Part shown: positions 23,515-31,752 of the stretch, one piece after another
Layout of the letters: every line of letters starts with the position of its first letter
Position numbering within the stretch: the stretch's first letter is position 1
Assembly: GCF_012927305.1 (NCBI RefSeq)
Contig: NZ_JABBGH010000002.1
Location: 1,302,001 to 1,366,000, forward strand
Reading direction: 5' to 3'
Length of the DNA stretch: 64,000 nucleotides
Source: Hymenobacter polaris
GTDB taxonomy: Bacteria; Bacteroidota; Bacteroidia; Cytophagales; Hymenobacteraceae
Made by a program: the position numbers and the translations under genes
Notes under the pieces: model-generated
Database searches by the model: none
What the model was told of the DNA's origin: nothing
The model's input: the letters and a program-made list of their open reading frames with translations, nothing else

Positions 23515-24555
23515 TTACTTTTTCTTGGCCGCGGGACTCGCCTTTTTAACGGCCGGCTTGCCCTTGCTGGCGGGGCTGCTGGCCGCTGGCCTGGTGGTAT
23601 TGAGCAGCTCTACGTCGAAGCGCAGTGGCGCATCGGCTGGAATGTCGGCGCCCGCGCCACGCTCGCCGTAGGCCAGCGACGAAGGAATGAGCAGGGTGGC
23701 TTTGCTGCCCTTGGGCAGCGCGGCAATGCCCTGGTCCCAACCCGGAATAACCTGGCCGGCACCCAGCTTGAAGTCGAACGGCGTGCCGCCGTGCTTGTCG
23801 CTCGAGTCGAATTCCTTGCCCGTGGCCAGCACCGTGCCGCGGTACTTCACGCGCACCGTTTCGCCGGCCGTGGGCAGCGGGCCGGTGCCGTGCTTGGTAA
23901 TGACGTACCAAGTGCCGCCGGGCGTCTTCTTGGCCACGGACGCCAGCTTATATTCCTGCAAATAGGCCTGGATGGCAGCGTTGTCCTTGGGTAGCTGGGT
24001 GGCGGCATGGGCCTTGGCCTGGCGCTCCTGCTCGGCCCGCGCCTGCTGCTGAATCTGCTGCATGGCGGCCATCGCCTGGGCCTGCGTCACCAGCCCTACG
24101 GCCGTAACGTGCATTACCAACGCGTTGCCGCCGCGCTTCAGCTCGGCCGGCACCGGGCGGCCCTTAAACAGCGAGTCGGCCCCGAACCGGAACACGGCGC
24201 TGTCGCCGGGTAGCAGCAGCGACATGGCTTCCTCAGGGCCACCTTTGCGCTGCACGGGCTGCAGCGGCACGGGCACCGGCTGGTTCTTCAGCTGCTGCCG
24301 CGAGCTTTGCAGCACCGAGTCGCGTCCGGTGAGGTAGGCCACGTGGGCCATTAAGAACTTGCCCTGGCGGGTGCTATAGGCCGAGTCGGTGGGCACCACC
24401 AGCGGGCGGCGCTGGTAGCCACCACCCGGCGCCCGCCGAAACAGCTGGTACTCGGTGCCGCTGGGCAGGCGCTCGAAGCCAGTGGCCGGCGCCTGGGCCT
24501 GGGCGGTGCCCCCTAGGGCCACCAAGGAAAGAAAAGCTAACAAAAAACGCTTCAT
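23515..24555 (-). CDS. FKBP-type peptidyl-prolyl isomerase, secreted
   Basis: 346 residues from ATG 24555 (MKRFLLAFLSLVALGGTAQA, signal peptide). A ~190-residue N-terminal region with an Ala/Gln-rich helix leads to a C-terminal FKBP domain: VRVKYRGTVLATGKEFDSS, FKLGAGQVIPGWDQGIAALPKGSKATLLIPSSLAYGERG, PLRFDVELL. It ends in a Lys/Ala/Ser-rich tail. It should catalyse proline isomerisation in the periplasm. It is a tandem paralog of the next gene upstream, but with a cleavable signal instead of a lipid anchor. A longer in-frame start at 24612 adds an untypical tail. Confidence 0.9.
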   Translation of the reverse strand: MKRFLLAFLSLVALGGTAQAQAPATGFERLPSGTEYQLFRRAPGGGYQRRPLVVPTDSAYSTRQGKFLMAHVAYLTGRDSVLQSSRQQLKNQPVPVPLQPVQRKGGPEEAMSLLLPGDSAVFRFGADSLFKGRPVPAELKRGGNALVMHVTAVGLVTQAQAMAAMQQIQQQARAEQERQAKAHAATQLPKDNAAIQAYLQEYKLASVAKKTPGGTWYVITKHGTGPLPTAGETVRVKYRGTVLATGKEFDSSDKHGGTPFDFKLGAGQVIPGWDQGIAALPKGSKATLLIPSSLAYGERGAGADIPADAPLRFDVELLNTTRPAASSPASKGKPAVKKASPAAKKK

Positions 24556-24631
24556 GGCGCGAGAATTACGGGTAAAAAAAACCGCCACGCCAAAACGGCG
24601 TGGCGGCAACAAAAGGGGCTAGGGCAGCTGG

Positions 24632-25693
24632 CTACTGGCCCGCCGGGGCCGAGGTGGGAGCCTGGGCAGCCGGGTTCATGGCGCCCGCCGGCATCTTGGG
24701 GGCGTCCTTAATGTCCACTACCTCGATATCGAAGCGCAGCGGCGAGTTGGCCGGAATGGCGGGCGGCGAGCCAGCCTTGCCATACGCCAGCGACGAAGGC
24801 ACCAGAATAGTTGCCTTAGCGCCTTTGCTGAGCTGCGTCAGGGCATCGTCCCAGCCGGGAATAACCTGGCCGCGGCCCACGGCAAACGAGAAGTCAGGCT
24901 GGCCGGGGTGCTTGGCGCTCGAGTCAAACTCCTTGCCGTCGAGCAGCGTGCCGCGGTATTTTACCGTCACGAGCTGGCCGGGCTTGGCATCGGGGCCGGT
25001 GCCAGGCTGGGTAGTCAGGATGTAAACGCCGCTGCCGGTAGCGCTTTTCTTGGCGGCCGTCAGGTTGTTTTTCTTGATGTAGTCCTGCAGCGTCACCTCG
25101 TCTTTCTTGTCCTGGTCGGCGGCGTAGGCGCGCATCTGGCGCTGCTGCTCAGCCATGGCTATTTGCTGCAGCTCCTGCTGCATGCTCATGGCCTCGGCCT
25201 GGTCAATTACTTTCACGCCCACTACCTGCATTACCAGGTAGTTGCCGCCGCGCTTCAGCTCGGCCGGCACCGGGCGGCCTTTGAAGAGCGAGTCGGCGCG
25301 GAAGCGGAACACGGCGCTGTCGCCGGGCTGCACCAGGGCTAGAGCCTCCTCCTGGCCGCCTTTGCGGGTGGCCGCCATCAGGGGCAGGGGTACGGGATGA
25401 TTTTGCAGCTGCTGCCGCGAGCTTTGCAGCACCGAGTCCTTGCCGGTCAGGTAGGTGACGTGGGCCAGCAAAAACTTGCCCTGGCGGTCCTTAAAAGTAG
25501 GGTCTTCGCCGTTGGCTACCGTGCGGGCTGTGTACTTGCTGCCATCCTTTTTGAAAAGCTTGTACTCAATGCCCGACTTGGTTTTGGCAAAGTCGCCGCC
25601 ACTGTTGCACGACGAAACGAGGGAAGCAATGCTAAGCGCGCCAGCCGCCAGGGCCAGCTGCCGGGCCACGCCGGGCCGGAAAGTAAACTGCAT
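24632..25693 (-). CDS. FKBP-type peptidyl-prolyl isomerase, lipoprotein
   Basis: 353 residues. The N-terminus has a lipoprotein signal ending LVSSC-NSGG (Cys near 29). The middle region matches its downstream paralog (DSVLQSSRQQLQNHPVPLPL; GDSAVFRFRADSLFKGRPVPAELKRGG). The FKBP domain (VTVKYRGTLLDGKEFDSS; VIPGWDDALTQLSKGAKATILVPSSLAYGKAG) is complete. It ends in a Pro/Ala-rich tail. Both proteins probably fold envelope proteins, one anchored and one free. The 28-bp-arm hairpin at 25731 lies just upstream of its start. Confidence 0.9.
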   Translation of the reverse strand: MQFTFRPGVARQLALAAGALSIASLVSSCNSGGDFAKTKSGIEYKLFKKDGSKYTARTVANGEDPTFKDRQGKFLLAHVTYLTGKDSVLQSSRQQLQNHPVPLPLMAATRKGGQEEALALVQPGDSAVFRFRADSLFKGRPVPAELKRGGNYLVMQVVGVKVIDQAEAMSMQQELQQIAMAEQQRQMRAYAADQDKKDEVTLQDYIKKNNLTAAKKSATGSGVYILTTQPGTGPDAKPGQLVTVKYRGTLLDGKEFDSSAKHPGQPDFSFAVGRGQVIPGWDDALTQLSKGAKATILVPSSLAYGKAGSPPAIPANSPLRFDIEVVDIKDAPKMPAGAMNPAAQAPTSAPAGQ

Positions 25694-25730
25694 GAAAACA
25701 GATTGAAAATGAAATGTGGGAAATGCGGAG

Positions 25731-25795
25731 GATGTGTAAATGTGAGAGATGTGAAAATGAGCTGGTAATTTTCACATCTCTCACATTTACACATC
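25731..25795. repeat. Perfect 28-bp inverted repeat (hairpin)
   Basis: Arms 25731-25758 and 25768-25795 are exact complements around a 9-nt loop. The arm begins GATGTGTAAATGTGAG. It sits between the FKBP lipoprotein start and the stop of the upstream DHH gene on the same strand, and may separate their transcripts. Confidence 0.75.
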
Positions 25796-25816
25796 TTCTA
25801 CATTCGAAATTCAAAG

Positions 25817-26881
25817 TTAGGCCAGCGGCGGCGCAACTACCACCGGCACCGGCTCGGGCACCGGGGTGCTCACCAGCTGGGCCTGGTACTGCGGAAGCAG
25901 CCCCACGAAGCGCTCCACCGTGGCATCGAGCGGCTGGTAGCTGACGCCACCCGAGGCGTTGTGGTGCCCGCCGCCGTCGAAGTGGGCGCGCGAGAAATCA
26001 GCCACCGAAAAGTCACCCACCGAGCGGAAGGAAATCTTCACCGCCGAGCCGCGGTCGATGAACACGGCCGCCAACACGATGCCCTCGATGCTGAGCGCGT
26101 AGTTGACCAGGCCTTCGGTGTCGCCGGTCTTGCTTTCGTAGTCGCGCAACTCCTGCTGCGTCACGGCAATGTAGGCGGTGTTGAATTCACGGCGCACCAC
26201 CAGCTTATCTTTCAAGATGTACCCTAGGAAGCGCAGCCGAATTTCGGAGTGCGAATCGTAGATGCGGCGGTGCACGGCGGCCAAGTCGATGCCCACGTTG
26301 AGCAGCTCGGCGATGATGAGGTGCACGTTGCGCGAGGTGCTGGGGTGCCGAAACGAGCCCGTGTCGGTCATGATGCCTGCGTAGAGCGCCTCGCCCATGC
26401 CGCGGTCAATGAGGTCCTGGTCGCCGAGGGCCCGAATAATCTCGAAAATCAGCTCGGCCGTGGCCGCCGCCTGCACATCGGAGTAGGCCAGGTCGGCGAA
26501 GTGCTCGGGGCGCTGGTGATGGTCGATGAGCACCTTGTAGCCCGGCGCCGTGCGCACGTACTCGCCTAGCTCATTGATGCGCCCTAGGCAGTTAAAATCG
26601 AGGCAGAAGAGCAGGTCGGCCCGGTGCACCAGGTCGCGCACCTGGCGGTCGTTGTGGCGCGGCTCATACACCACCACCTCGTCGTTGCCCGCCATCCAGT
26701 TGAGGAAGGCCGGGTAGTCGGAGGGCGTGACGACCGTCACGGAGTGGCCCTTCTTTTTAAGGTAGGTGGCCCAGGCCAGCGACGAGCCCAGCGCGTCGGC
26801 GTCGGGCTTGTGGTGGGTGGTGATAAATATCTGTTTGGGCTCGGCCAGTAGGCTCTGCAACTCGGAGACGGAAGGAAACAT
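25817..26881 (-). CDS. nrnA: DHH/DHHA1 phosphoesterase (NrnA-like)
   Basis: 354 residues from ATG 26881 (MFPSVSELQSLL). DHH-family metal motifs are present: THHKPDADALGSS at residues 22-34, a mid-domain Asp (LDFN), and VLIDHHQRPEH. The DHHA1 half carries the substrate-binding GGGHHNASGG. This is the layout of bifunctional oligoribonuclease / pAp phosphatase NrnA, which degrades nanoRNA and the sulfur-assimilation by-product pAp. A short Pro/Val tail follows. An in-frame extension to 26986 has no support. Divergent from ndk. It could also hydrolyse cyclic dinucleotides, as some relatives do. Confidence 0.85.
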   Translation of the reverse strand: MFPSVSELQSLLAEPKQIFITTHHKPDADALGSSLAWATYLKKKGHSVTVVTPSDYPAFLNWMAGNDEVVVYEPRHNDRQVRDLVHRADLLFCLDFNCLGRINELGEYVRTAPGYKVLIDHHQRPEHFADLAYSDVQAAATAELIFEIIRALGDQDLIDRGMGEALYAGIMTDTGSFRHPSTSRNVHLIIAELLNVGIDLAAVHRRIYDSHSEIRLRFLGYILKDKLVVRREFNTAYIAVTQQELRDYESKTGDTEGLVNYALSIEGIVLAAVFIDRGSAVKISFRSVGDFSVADFSRAHFDGGGHHNASGGVSYQPLDATVERFVGLLPQYQAQLVSTPVPEPVPVVVAPPLA

Positions 26882-27037
26882 CGACAGCGTGACTGACCTA
26901 CGAATGCGAACTAAACAACGACCGGCGCCCGGCCGGCATAAAAACGGGCCGACAAAGTTCGGCACGAATTGGGTTTCAACACGCAACCCGAGGGGTAAGG
27001 TTCGCCTTCATCGAAGTTGCCAGCCCGCTGCTTAGCC

Positions 27038-27045
27038 TACCTTTG
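27038..27045 (+). promoter_or_regulatory. ndk promoter (-33 TTG, -7 TAccTTTG)
   Basis: TACCTTTG at 27038-27045 with TTG at 27017-27019, an 18-nt spacing close to the Bacteroidota sigma-ABfr pattern. It lies about 46 nt before the ndk ATG, giving a conventional short leader. Confidence 0.7.
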
Positions 27046-27091
27046 CGCCCCCAAGCCCATCATTTCCCCTTTTACACCCTCGAAAAAAAGC

Positions 27092-27499
27092 ATGGCAACC
27101 AACCGCACCTTCACGATGATTAAGCCCGACGCCGTGGCCGACCAGCACATTGGCGACATTTTGGCCATGATTGAGCACGGCGGCTTCCGTATCGTGGAGC
27201 TTCAGAAAGTAACCCTGACGCCCGAGCGCGCCGGCGAATTTTACGCCGTGCACAAAGAGCGCCCTTTTTACGGCGACTTAGTAAAGTACATGTCGAGCGG
27301 CCCCATCGTGGCCGCCATCCTCGAAAAAGATAACGCCGTGGCAGACTTCCGCACCCTCATCGGCGCCACCAACCCGGCCAACGCCGAGGAAGGCACCATC
27401 CGCAAAAAATTTGCGAAGAGCATCGAGGCCAACGCCGTGCACGGCTCCGACTCGGACGAGAACGCCCAAATTGAGGGTGCGTTTTTCTTTAAATCGTAG
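27092..27499 (+). CDS. ndk: Nucleoside-diphosphate kinase
   Basis: 135 residues from ATG 27092 ([15 protein letters not shown]). Complete family set: [49 protein letters not shown], and the phospho-histidine H117 within NAVHGSDS. It balances NTP pools by phosphotransfer through that histidine. Followed by a strong terminator. An in-frame TTG at 27017 belongs to the promoter, not to the gene. Confidence 0.97.
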   Translation: MATNRTFTMIKPDAVADQHIGDILAMIEHGGFRIVELQKVTLTPERAGEFYAVHKERPFYGDLVKYMSSGPIVAAILEKDNAVADFRTLIGATNPANAEEGTIRKKFAKSIEANAVHGSDSDENAQIEGAFFFKS

Positions 27500-27573
27500 A
27501 TTTAATTGACGCAACGGATTTCACAAGCGCGCTCGCGATGCGGGCTGGCTAAGCAGATTTTCGCTTAAAAAGC

Positions 27574-27607
27574 AAATACCCGTCTGACAATCAGGCGGGT
27601 ATTTTTG
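27574..27607 (+). terminator. Terminator after ndk
   Basis: AAATACCCG plus TCTGA pairs with TCAGG plus CGGGTATTT, followed by TTG; classical stem and T run for ndk. Confidence 0.75.
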
Positions 27608-27661
27608 TGCCCTAGCAGGCGGAAGGGATGGAACTCTTGTGCTCTTTTTATACTGCCGAGC

Positions 27662-28936
27662 TTAGGCTGCTAGCGCTGGCTCGGAGTAGGCGGCTTCTTG
27701 GGGCTGCGCCTCGTGCTTGTGCTTGAAGAGGAACACGAACAGCACGGCAATGGTGAGGGCGTAGCCGGCGAAGGCCAGCCAGATGCCGTGCCAGTCCTTG
27801 TTGCCGCTGGCGTCGGTGAAGTAGTGCTGGATAACGAGGCCGCTGATGGAGCTGCCTAGCACGGCGCCAAAGCCGTTAGTCATCATCATAAACAAGCCCT
27901 GGGCGCTGGCCCGGATGCTGGGCTGGGTCTGGGTTTCGACGAATAGCGAACCCGAGATATTGAAAAAATCGAAGGCCATGCCGTAGACGATGCACGAGAG
28001 AATAATCATCCATAGGCCATCGGCGGGGTTGCTGTAGGCTAGCAGGCCAAAGCGCAACACCCAGGCAATCATGCTAAATAGCATTACCTGCTTGATGCCG
28101 AAGCGCCGCAAAAAGAACGGAATAGCCAGAATAAAGAGCGTTTCCGAAATCTGCGAAATTGACATGATAAAAGCCGGGTGCTGCACCGAAAGCGTGTCGC
28201 GGTAAGCCGGAATCTTGTCGAAGTCGTGCAGGAAGGTGTCGCCGTAGGCGTTGGTGAGCTGCAAAGCGGCCCCGAGCAGCAGGGCAAAAAGGAAAAAGGT
28301 GGCCAGCTTGCGGTCGCGCAACAGGGCGAACGACTTGAGCCCTAGGGCATCTACCAGCGAGCGGCCCGATGAGCCCGACGAGGGCGGCGGGCACTTGGGC
28401 AGCGTGAACGCGTAGAAGCCCAGCAGCAGCGCCGCGCCGGCGGCCACGTAAAACTGGTTGGCCGACTTTTCGAACCCCAGGAAGGTGACCGTCCACATGG
28501 CCGCGATGAAGCCTACCGTGCCCCACACCCGGATGGGCGGGTAGTCCTTCACCACGTCGAGGCCCTGGCTTTTGAGGGCCGAGTACGACACGGCAATGGA
28601 TAGCGCCAGCGTGGGCATGTAAAAAATCATGTTTAGCAGGATAACCCAGAAGAACACGCCGGGGTCGGTGACGAACGGGATGGCGCACAGCGTGAGGCTG
28701 CCTAGCAGGTGCAGCGCGCCGTAGAGCTTTTCGGCATTCACCCACTTATCGGCCACAATGCCCATGAGCGAGGGCATGAAGATGGACGCGATGCCCATGG
28801 TCGAGAAAATGGCCCCGAACTGCGCCCCCGACCACTGCTTGGTTTGAAACCAGTACGCGCCAATCGTAATCAGCCACGCGCCCCAAATAAAAAACTGCAA
28901 GAAGCTCAGCACAGTCAGGCGCAACTTGATACTCAT
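27662..28936 (-). CDS. MFS nucleoside permease-like transporter (NHS family)
   Basis: 424 residues, twelve predicted helices. It starts MSIKLRLTVLSFLQFFIWGAW, the typical opening of the nucleoside:H+ symporter family (NupG/XapB), and has IFSTMGIASIFMPSLMGIVADKWVNAEKLYG in the first loop region. A Pro/Ser-rich cytoplasmic loop (PPPSSGSSG) sits between halves. It probably imports nucleosides or related compounds through the inner membrane. It lies near ndk but on the other strand; tdk is elsewhere in the window. Substrate is inferred from family only. Confidence 0.78.
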   Translation of the reverse strand: MSIKLRLTVLSFLQFFIWGAWLITIGAYWFQTKQWSGAQFGAIFSTMGIASIFMPSLMGIVADKWVNAEKLYGALHLLGSLTLCAIPFVTDPGVFFWVILLNMIFYMPTLALSIAVSYSALKSQGLDVVKDYPPIRVWGTVGFIAAMWTVTFLGFEKSANQFYVAAGAALLLGFYAFTLPKCPPPSSGSSGRSLVDALGLKSFALLRDRKLATFFLFALLLGAALQLTNAYGDTFLHDFDKIPAYRDTLSVQHPAFIMSISQISETLFILAIPFFLRRFGIKQVMLFSMIAWVLRFGLLAYSNPADGLWMIILSCIVYGMAFDFFNISGSLFVETQTQPSIRASAQGLFMMMTNGFGAVLGSSISGLVIQHYFTDASGNKDWHGIWLAFAGYALTIAVLFVFLFKHKHEAQPQEAAYSEPALAA

Positions 28937-29044
28937 GGGGCTCGGCTTAAAAGAAAAAAGGACGCTTTTGCTGCTAAAGATACAAAAACTCCCGCCAGAA
29001 ATATGACGCCTGCGTTACGCCCCGGCGGCTGGCGCCCCACGCAA

Positions 29045-29077
29045 AAACGCCCGTCTGCGCAGGGCAGGCGGGCGTTT
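29045..29077 (-). terminator. Terminator after sodA
   Basis: AAACGCCCGTCTGC pairs with GCAGGCGGGCGTTT; on the minus strand a TTTTTG run follows, 35 bp after the sodA stop. Confidence 0.7.
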
Positions 29078-29112
29078 GGCAGGCTGAGTGGGCCTAGGAA
29101 AAGTGCCTAAGG

Positions 29113-29724
29113 CTACTTGGCAGCGTCGAAGCGCTTGTTCACCTCGTCCCAGTTGATGAGGTTGAAGAAGGCGGCGATGTAGTCGGGGCGCTTGTTCTGG
29201 TACTTGAGGTAATAGGCGTGCTCCCACACGTCGAGGCCCAGGATGGGGGTGCCGCCGCAGGTATTGGCATCGGGCATCAGCGGGTTGTCTTGGTTGGGCG
29301 TCGAGCAGATTTTCAGCGAGCCGTCGGCCACCTTGCACAGCCAAGCCCAGCCCGAGCCGAAGCGCGTGGTGGCGGCCTTGGTGAACTCCTCCTTGAACTT
29401 GTCGTAGCTGCCGAACGACTGGTTGATGGCGTCGGCCACGGCACCGGTAGGCTGCCCGCCGCCGTTGGGGCTCAGAATGGTCCACCACAGCGAGTGGTTC
29501 CAGTGGCCGCCGCCGTTGTTGCGAATGGCCGGCGTAGCCTTGGCAATGTTGTGCAGAATTTCCTCCAGGCTCTGGTTCTCAAACTCGGTGCCCGCGATGG
29601 CGGCGTTCAGGTTAGTGACGTAGGCCTGGTGGTGCTTGGTGTGGTGAATCTCCTGGGTTTGCGCGTCAAACGTGGGTTCGAGGGCGTCGTAGGAATAGGG
29701 CAGCTTGGGCAGTTCGAAAGCCAT
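29113..29724 (-). CDS. sodA: Superoxide dismutase, Fe/Mn family
   Basis: 203 residues. Starts [17 protein letters not shown]. The four metal ligands are H27 (IHHTKHH), H77 (GHWNHSLWW), D165 and H169 ([15 protein letters not shown]). The NNGGGHWNH segment and the CGGTPIL stretch are usual for the family; Mn or Fe preference cannot be settled by eye. It removes superoxide in the cytoplasm. Monocistronic by context, with its own terminator downstream. Confidence 0.96.
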   Translation of the reverse strand: MAFELPKLPYSYDALEPTFDAQTQEIHHTKHHQAYVTNLNAAIAGTEFENQSLEEILHNIAKATPAIRNNGGGHWNHSLWWTILSPNGGGQPTGAVADAINQSFGSYDKFKEEFTKAATTRFGSGWAWLCKVADGSLKICSTPNQDNPLMPDANTCGGTPILGLDVWEHAYYLKYQNKRPDYIAAFFNLINWDEVNKRFDAAK

Positions 29725-29869
29725 GGTGCGGGTGAGTTAAGGTAAAATCAATGTGACCCTGCTATAACCCCTAACCAGCAGTTGAGGTTACGGCGCAGCT
29801 TAGTTGCCGGCGTCTACCTGCTGGCCATCAGTTGGTTGGGCAATAGCGCCATCCGGCACTCGATGCGCA

Positions 29870-30313
29870 CTATCCCAGCCCGCGCTTCTGCGCGAAGAAC
29901 GCCTGCATCAGCACCGCGCACTCTTCGGCGCACACGCCCCCTAGGGCCTGGGTGCGCGGGTGCAGCAGCCCCAGGGCGTGGCGGCGGTAGCCGGTGCGGG
30001 GCTCGTCGGCCCCGAATACCAGCCGGCCCACCTGGGCCCAGGCGCTGGCCCCGGCGCACATCACGCAGGGCTCCACAGTCACGTACAGGGTGCAGTGGGT
30101 GAGATACTTATTGCCCAAGCGGTTGGCGGCGGCTGTAAGGGCTAGCATCTCGGCGTGGGCCGTCACGTCGCGCAATTGCTCGGTTTGGTTGCGGCCTCGC
30201 CCAATTATTTCGCCCGCCAGCACCACCACGGCCCCAATCGGAATTTCGCCCGCCGCCAGCGCCTGCTGCGCCTCCCCTAGGGCCTGGCGCATAAAATACT
30301 CGTCGGTGAGCAT
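29870..30313 (-). CDS. tadA: tRNA-specific adenosine deaminase TadA
   Basis: 147 residues from ATG 30313 (MLTDEYFMRQALGEAQ), the usual TadA start; in-frame ATGs at 30328 and 30343 are further upstream. The deaminase zinc site is H53-A-E55 and P82-C83-V-M-C86 (TAHAEML; VEPCVMCAGA). It makes inosine at position 34 of arginine tRNA. TGccTTTG, one mismatch from the -7 box, ends 6 nt before the ATG, again suggesting a very short leader. A perfect REP-like hairpin lies just upstream. The 145 bp after its stop (29725-29869) hold no gene. Confidence 0.92.
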   Translation of the reverse strand: MLTDEYFMRQALGEAQQALAAGEIPIGAVVVLAGEIIGRGRNQTEQLRDVTAHAEMLALTAAANRLGNKYLTHCTLYVTVEPCVMCAGASAWAQVGRLVFGADEPRTGYRRHALGLLHPRTQALGGVCAEECAVLMQAFFAQKRGLG

Positions 30314-30341
30314 GGGTGGCAAAGGCATTGGCGGAATATAC

Positions 30342-30429
30342 AAAGAACGTCATGCTGAGCCCCGCGAAGCATCTCTACCGAACAACGACGCGGTAGAGAT
30401 GCTTCGCGGGGCTCAGCATGACGTTCTTT
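30342..30429. repeat. REP-like element, perfect 39-bp inverted repeat
   Basis: Arms 30342-30380 and 30391-30429 are exact complements around a 10-nt loop. The core GTCATGCTGAGC ... GAAGCATCTCTACC recurs, with changes, at 36965-37056, 45752-45852 and 55561-55720. Confidence 0.85.
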
Positions 30430-30444
30430 TAAACAAAGTATTGA

Positions 30445-30993
30445 CTACTTCAACTCCACGGCGCCCATCGCGGCCTGGGCTATCGGCCGCCACTTGGCCT
30501 GCTCCTCGGCCGGGGCCGAGAACGAGAAAATGTACAGCTGCTGCCCTTGCACGGCGTACTGGATGTACTCGTACTTGCGGATGGCGGCCTGCTGCACCGT
30601 GCGGCGGTTGTCGCTCAGGGTCGAGACGAACTCCAGCACCGCAAACTCGCGGCCGTTCACCTTGCGCGTTTCCTGGGTCAAAAAATCAACTTTGGTATAG
30701 AGCCGCTGCACGCTGGCCTTGTACATGGCCAGCAGAATAGGGTAGTCGGGCCCAAACGTAGTAGGCCGCGCCGAAATGCTGTAGTCGATGCGCCCGCTGG
30801 GGTCACTGAACACCGCCAGGGGCTTGCGCGCCGCCGGAAACTTCACGGCAATGCCTTCGTCGGGCAGCGGCGCGAAGCCTTGGGGCACGCCCACGGCCAA
30901 GCCCGGCGCCAGCTTTACGGTGGTGAGCTTGGGTTTGGGCGGGGCAAAGCTGGTGAGCGCCAGCAGCAGGCAAAACGAAAGCAGGAGTTTCAT
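30445..30993 (-). CDS. Secreted protein of unknown function
   Basis: 182 residues from ATG 30993 (MKLLLSFCLLLALTSFA, signal peptide). The mature part is mixed alpha/beta with VGVPQGFAPLPDEGIAVKFPAARKPLAVFSDPSGRIDYSI, reminiscent of proteins that assess envelope or redox stress but not assignable. No cysteine pattern or catalytic motif. It is the downstream member of a pair with the sorting-domain protein at 31061 on the same strand, 67 bp apart. Function unknown. Confidence 0.65.
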   Translation of the reverse strand: MKLLLSFCLLLALTSFAPPKPKLTTVKLAPGLAVGVPQGFAPLPDEGIAVKFPAARKPLAVFSDPSGRIDYSISARPTTFGPDYPILLAMYKASVQRLYTKVDFLTQETRKVNGREFAVLEFVSTLSDNRRTVQQAAIRKYEYIQYAVQGQQLYIFSFSAPAEEQAKWRPIAQAAMGAVELK

Positions 30994-31060
30994 AGAGCAG
31001 GTAAAAGTACGGCCCGGCTGGGTAGCCGGGCCGGGCTGAACCAAGGTAAAGGCCTAGGGC

Positions 31061-31498
31061 CTAGCGCCGCGGCGAAGGGTAGCGAATGCGGACTTTCTTC
31101 CAGTATACATAGTTAGCTATCTTGGCTTCAATGAGATAGGTGCCGGCCTGGATGTGCCCTAGGTCCACGGGCGCGCCGGTGTTGTTGGCCGGGTCGAGCG
31201 CCTGCTGATACACCACCCTGTCCTTGTAGTCAGTCATCACTAGCGTGCCGGGCTTGGTAAACTGCTGGGTGAAGCTCAGCAGCACGCTGTTAGAATTGGG
31301 TTTGGGATAAATATCAATGCCCGAGAGCGTTTCGACGCGCTTGATGGGGCCGTCGAGCGTGACGGCGGGCGCTTCGCTCTTGGTTTTTACGTCTACGCCG
31401 CTGTCACTCTTGGTTTTAGTCTTGACTTTGGTTTGGGCCTGGGCGGCGCCGGCCGCCAGCAGGGCAGCCCCTAGGGCCAGGGTAGGAAGGACTTTCAT
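31061..31498 (-). CDS. Small secreted protein with a T9SS sorting-like domain
   Basis: 145 residues. Signal peptide (LALGAALLAAGAAQAQ), a Lys/Thr-rich stretch (TKVKTKTKSDSGVDVKTKS), then a beta domain that resembles a type IX secretion C-terminal domain: IDIYPKPNSNSVLLSF, LVMTDYKDRVVYQQ, DLGHIQAGTYLIEAKI. The passenger is almost absent, so it is nearly a lone sorting domain. It may be a surface filler, a decoy or a matrix protein. The alternative is an unrelated immunoglobulin-like fold. Its start codon sits at the very edge of the dyad element 31499-31752. Confidence 0.6.
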   Translation of the reverse strand: MKVLPTLALGAALLAAGAAQAQTKVKTKTKSDSGVDVKTKSEAPAVTLDGPIKRVETLSGIDIYPKPNSNSVLLSFTQQFTKPGTLVMTDYKDRVVYQQALDPANNTGAPVDLGHIQAGTYLIEAKIANYVYWKKVRIRYPSPRR

Positions 31499-31752
31499 AA
31501 TCGCAGATTTAACGGATTTAACGGATTGCGTGGATACGCTTGGCTAAAGCCAAGCTGACTACGCGAGTGGTGTTGAGAATGGACGCGGACGTATTTTCTC
31601 TCCTTACATACTCCATACCAAACTTCTGGAGCCCAAAAAACGAAGTACCTTCGCCCAATTTTGCGCCCCGCGCTCACTCCTAAATCATCCGCGTAGTCAG
31701 CCTGCCTCCGACAGGCGTATCCGCGAAATCCGTTAAATCCGTTAAATCTGCG
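31499..31752. repeat. Large dyad filling the gap between two divergent starts
   Basis: The left part (ATCGCAGATTTAACGG, from 31500) is mirrored by the right part (CCGTTAAATCTGCGAT, to ~31754). Arms extend about 70 bp each and include GGATACGC and CTGACTACGCG, with a small inner hairpin in each arm. The middle ~100 bp is unique and holds TAccTTcG, a weak -7 box, near 31643. The dyad ends within 1-3 bp of both start codons. MITE-like, or a shared regulatory region. Confidence 0.65.
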
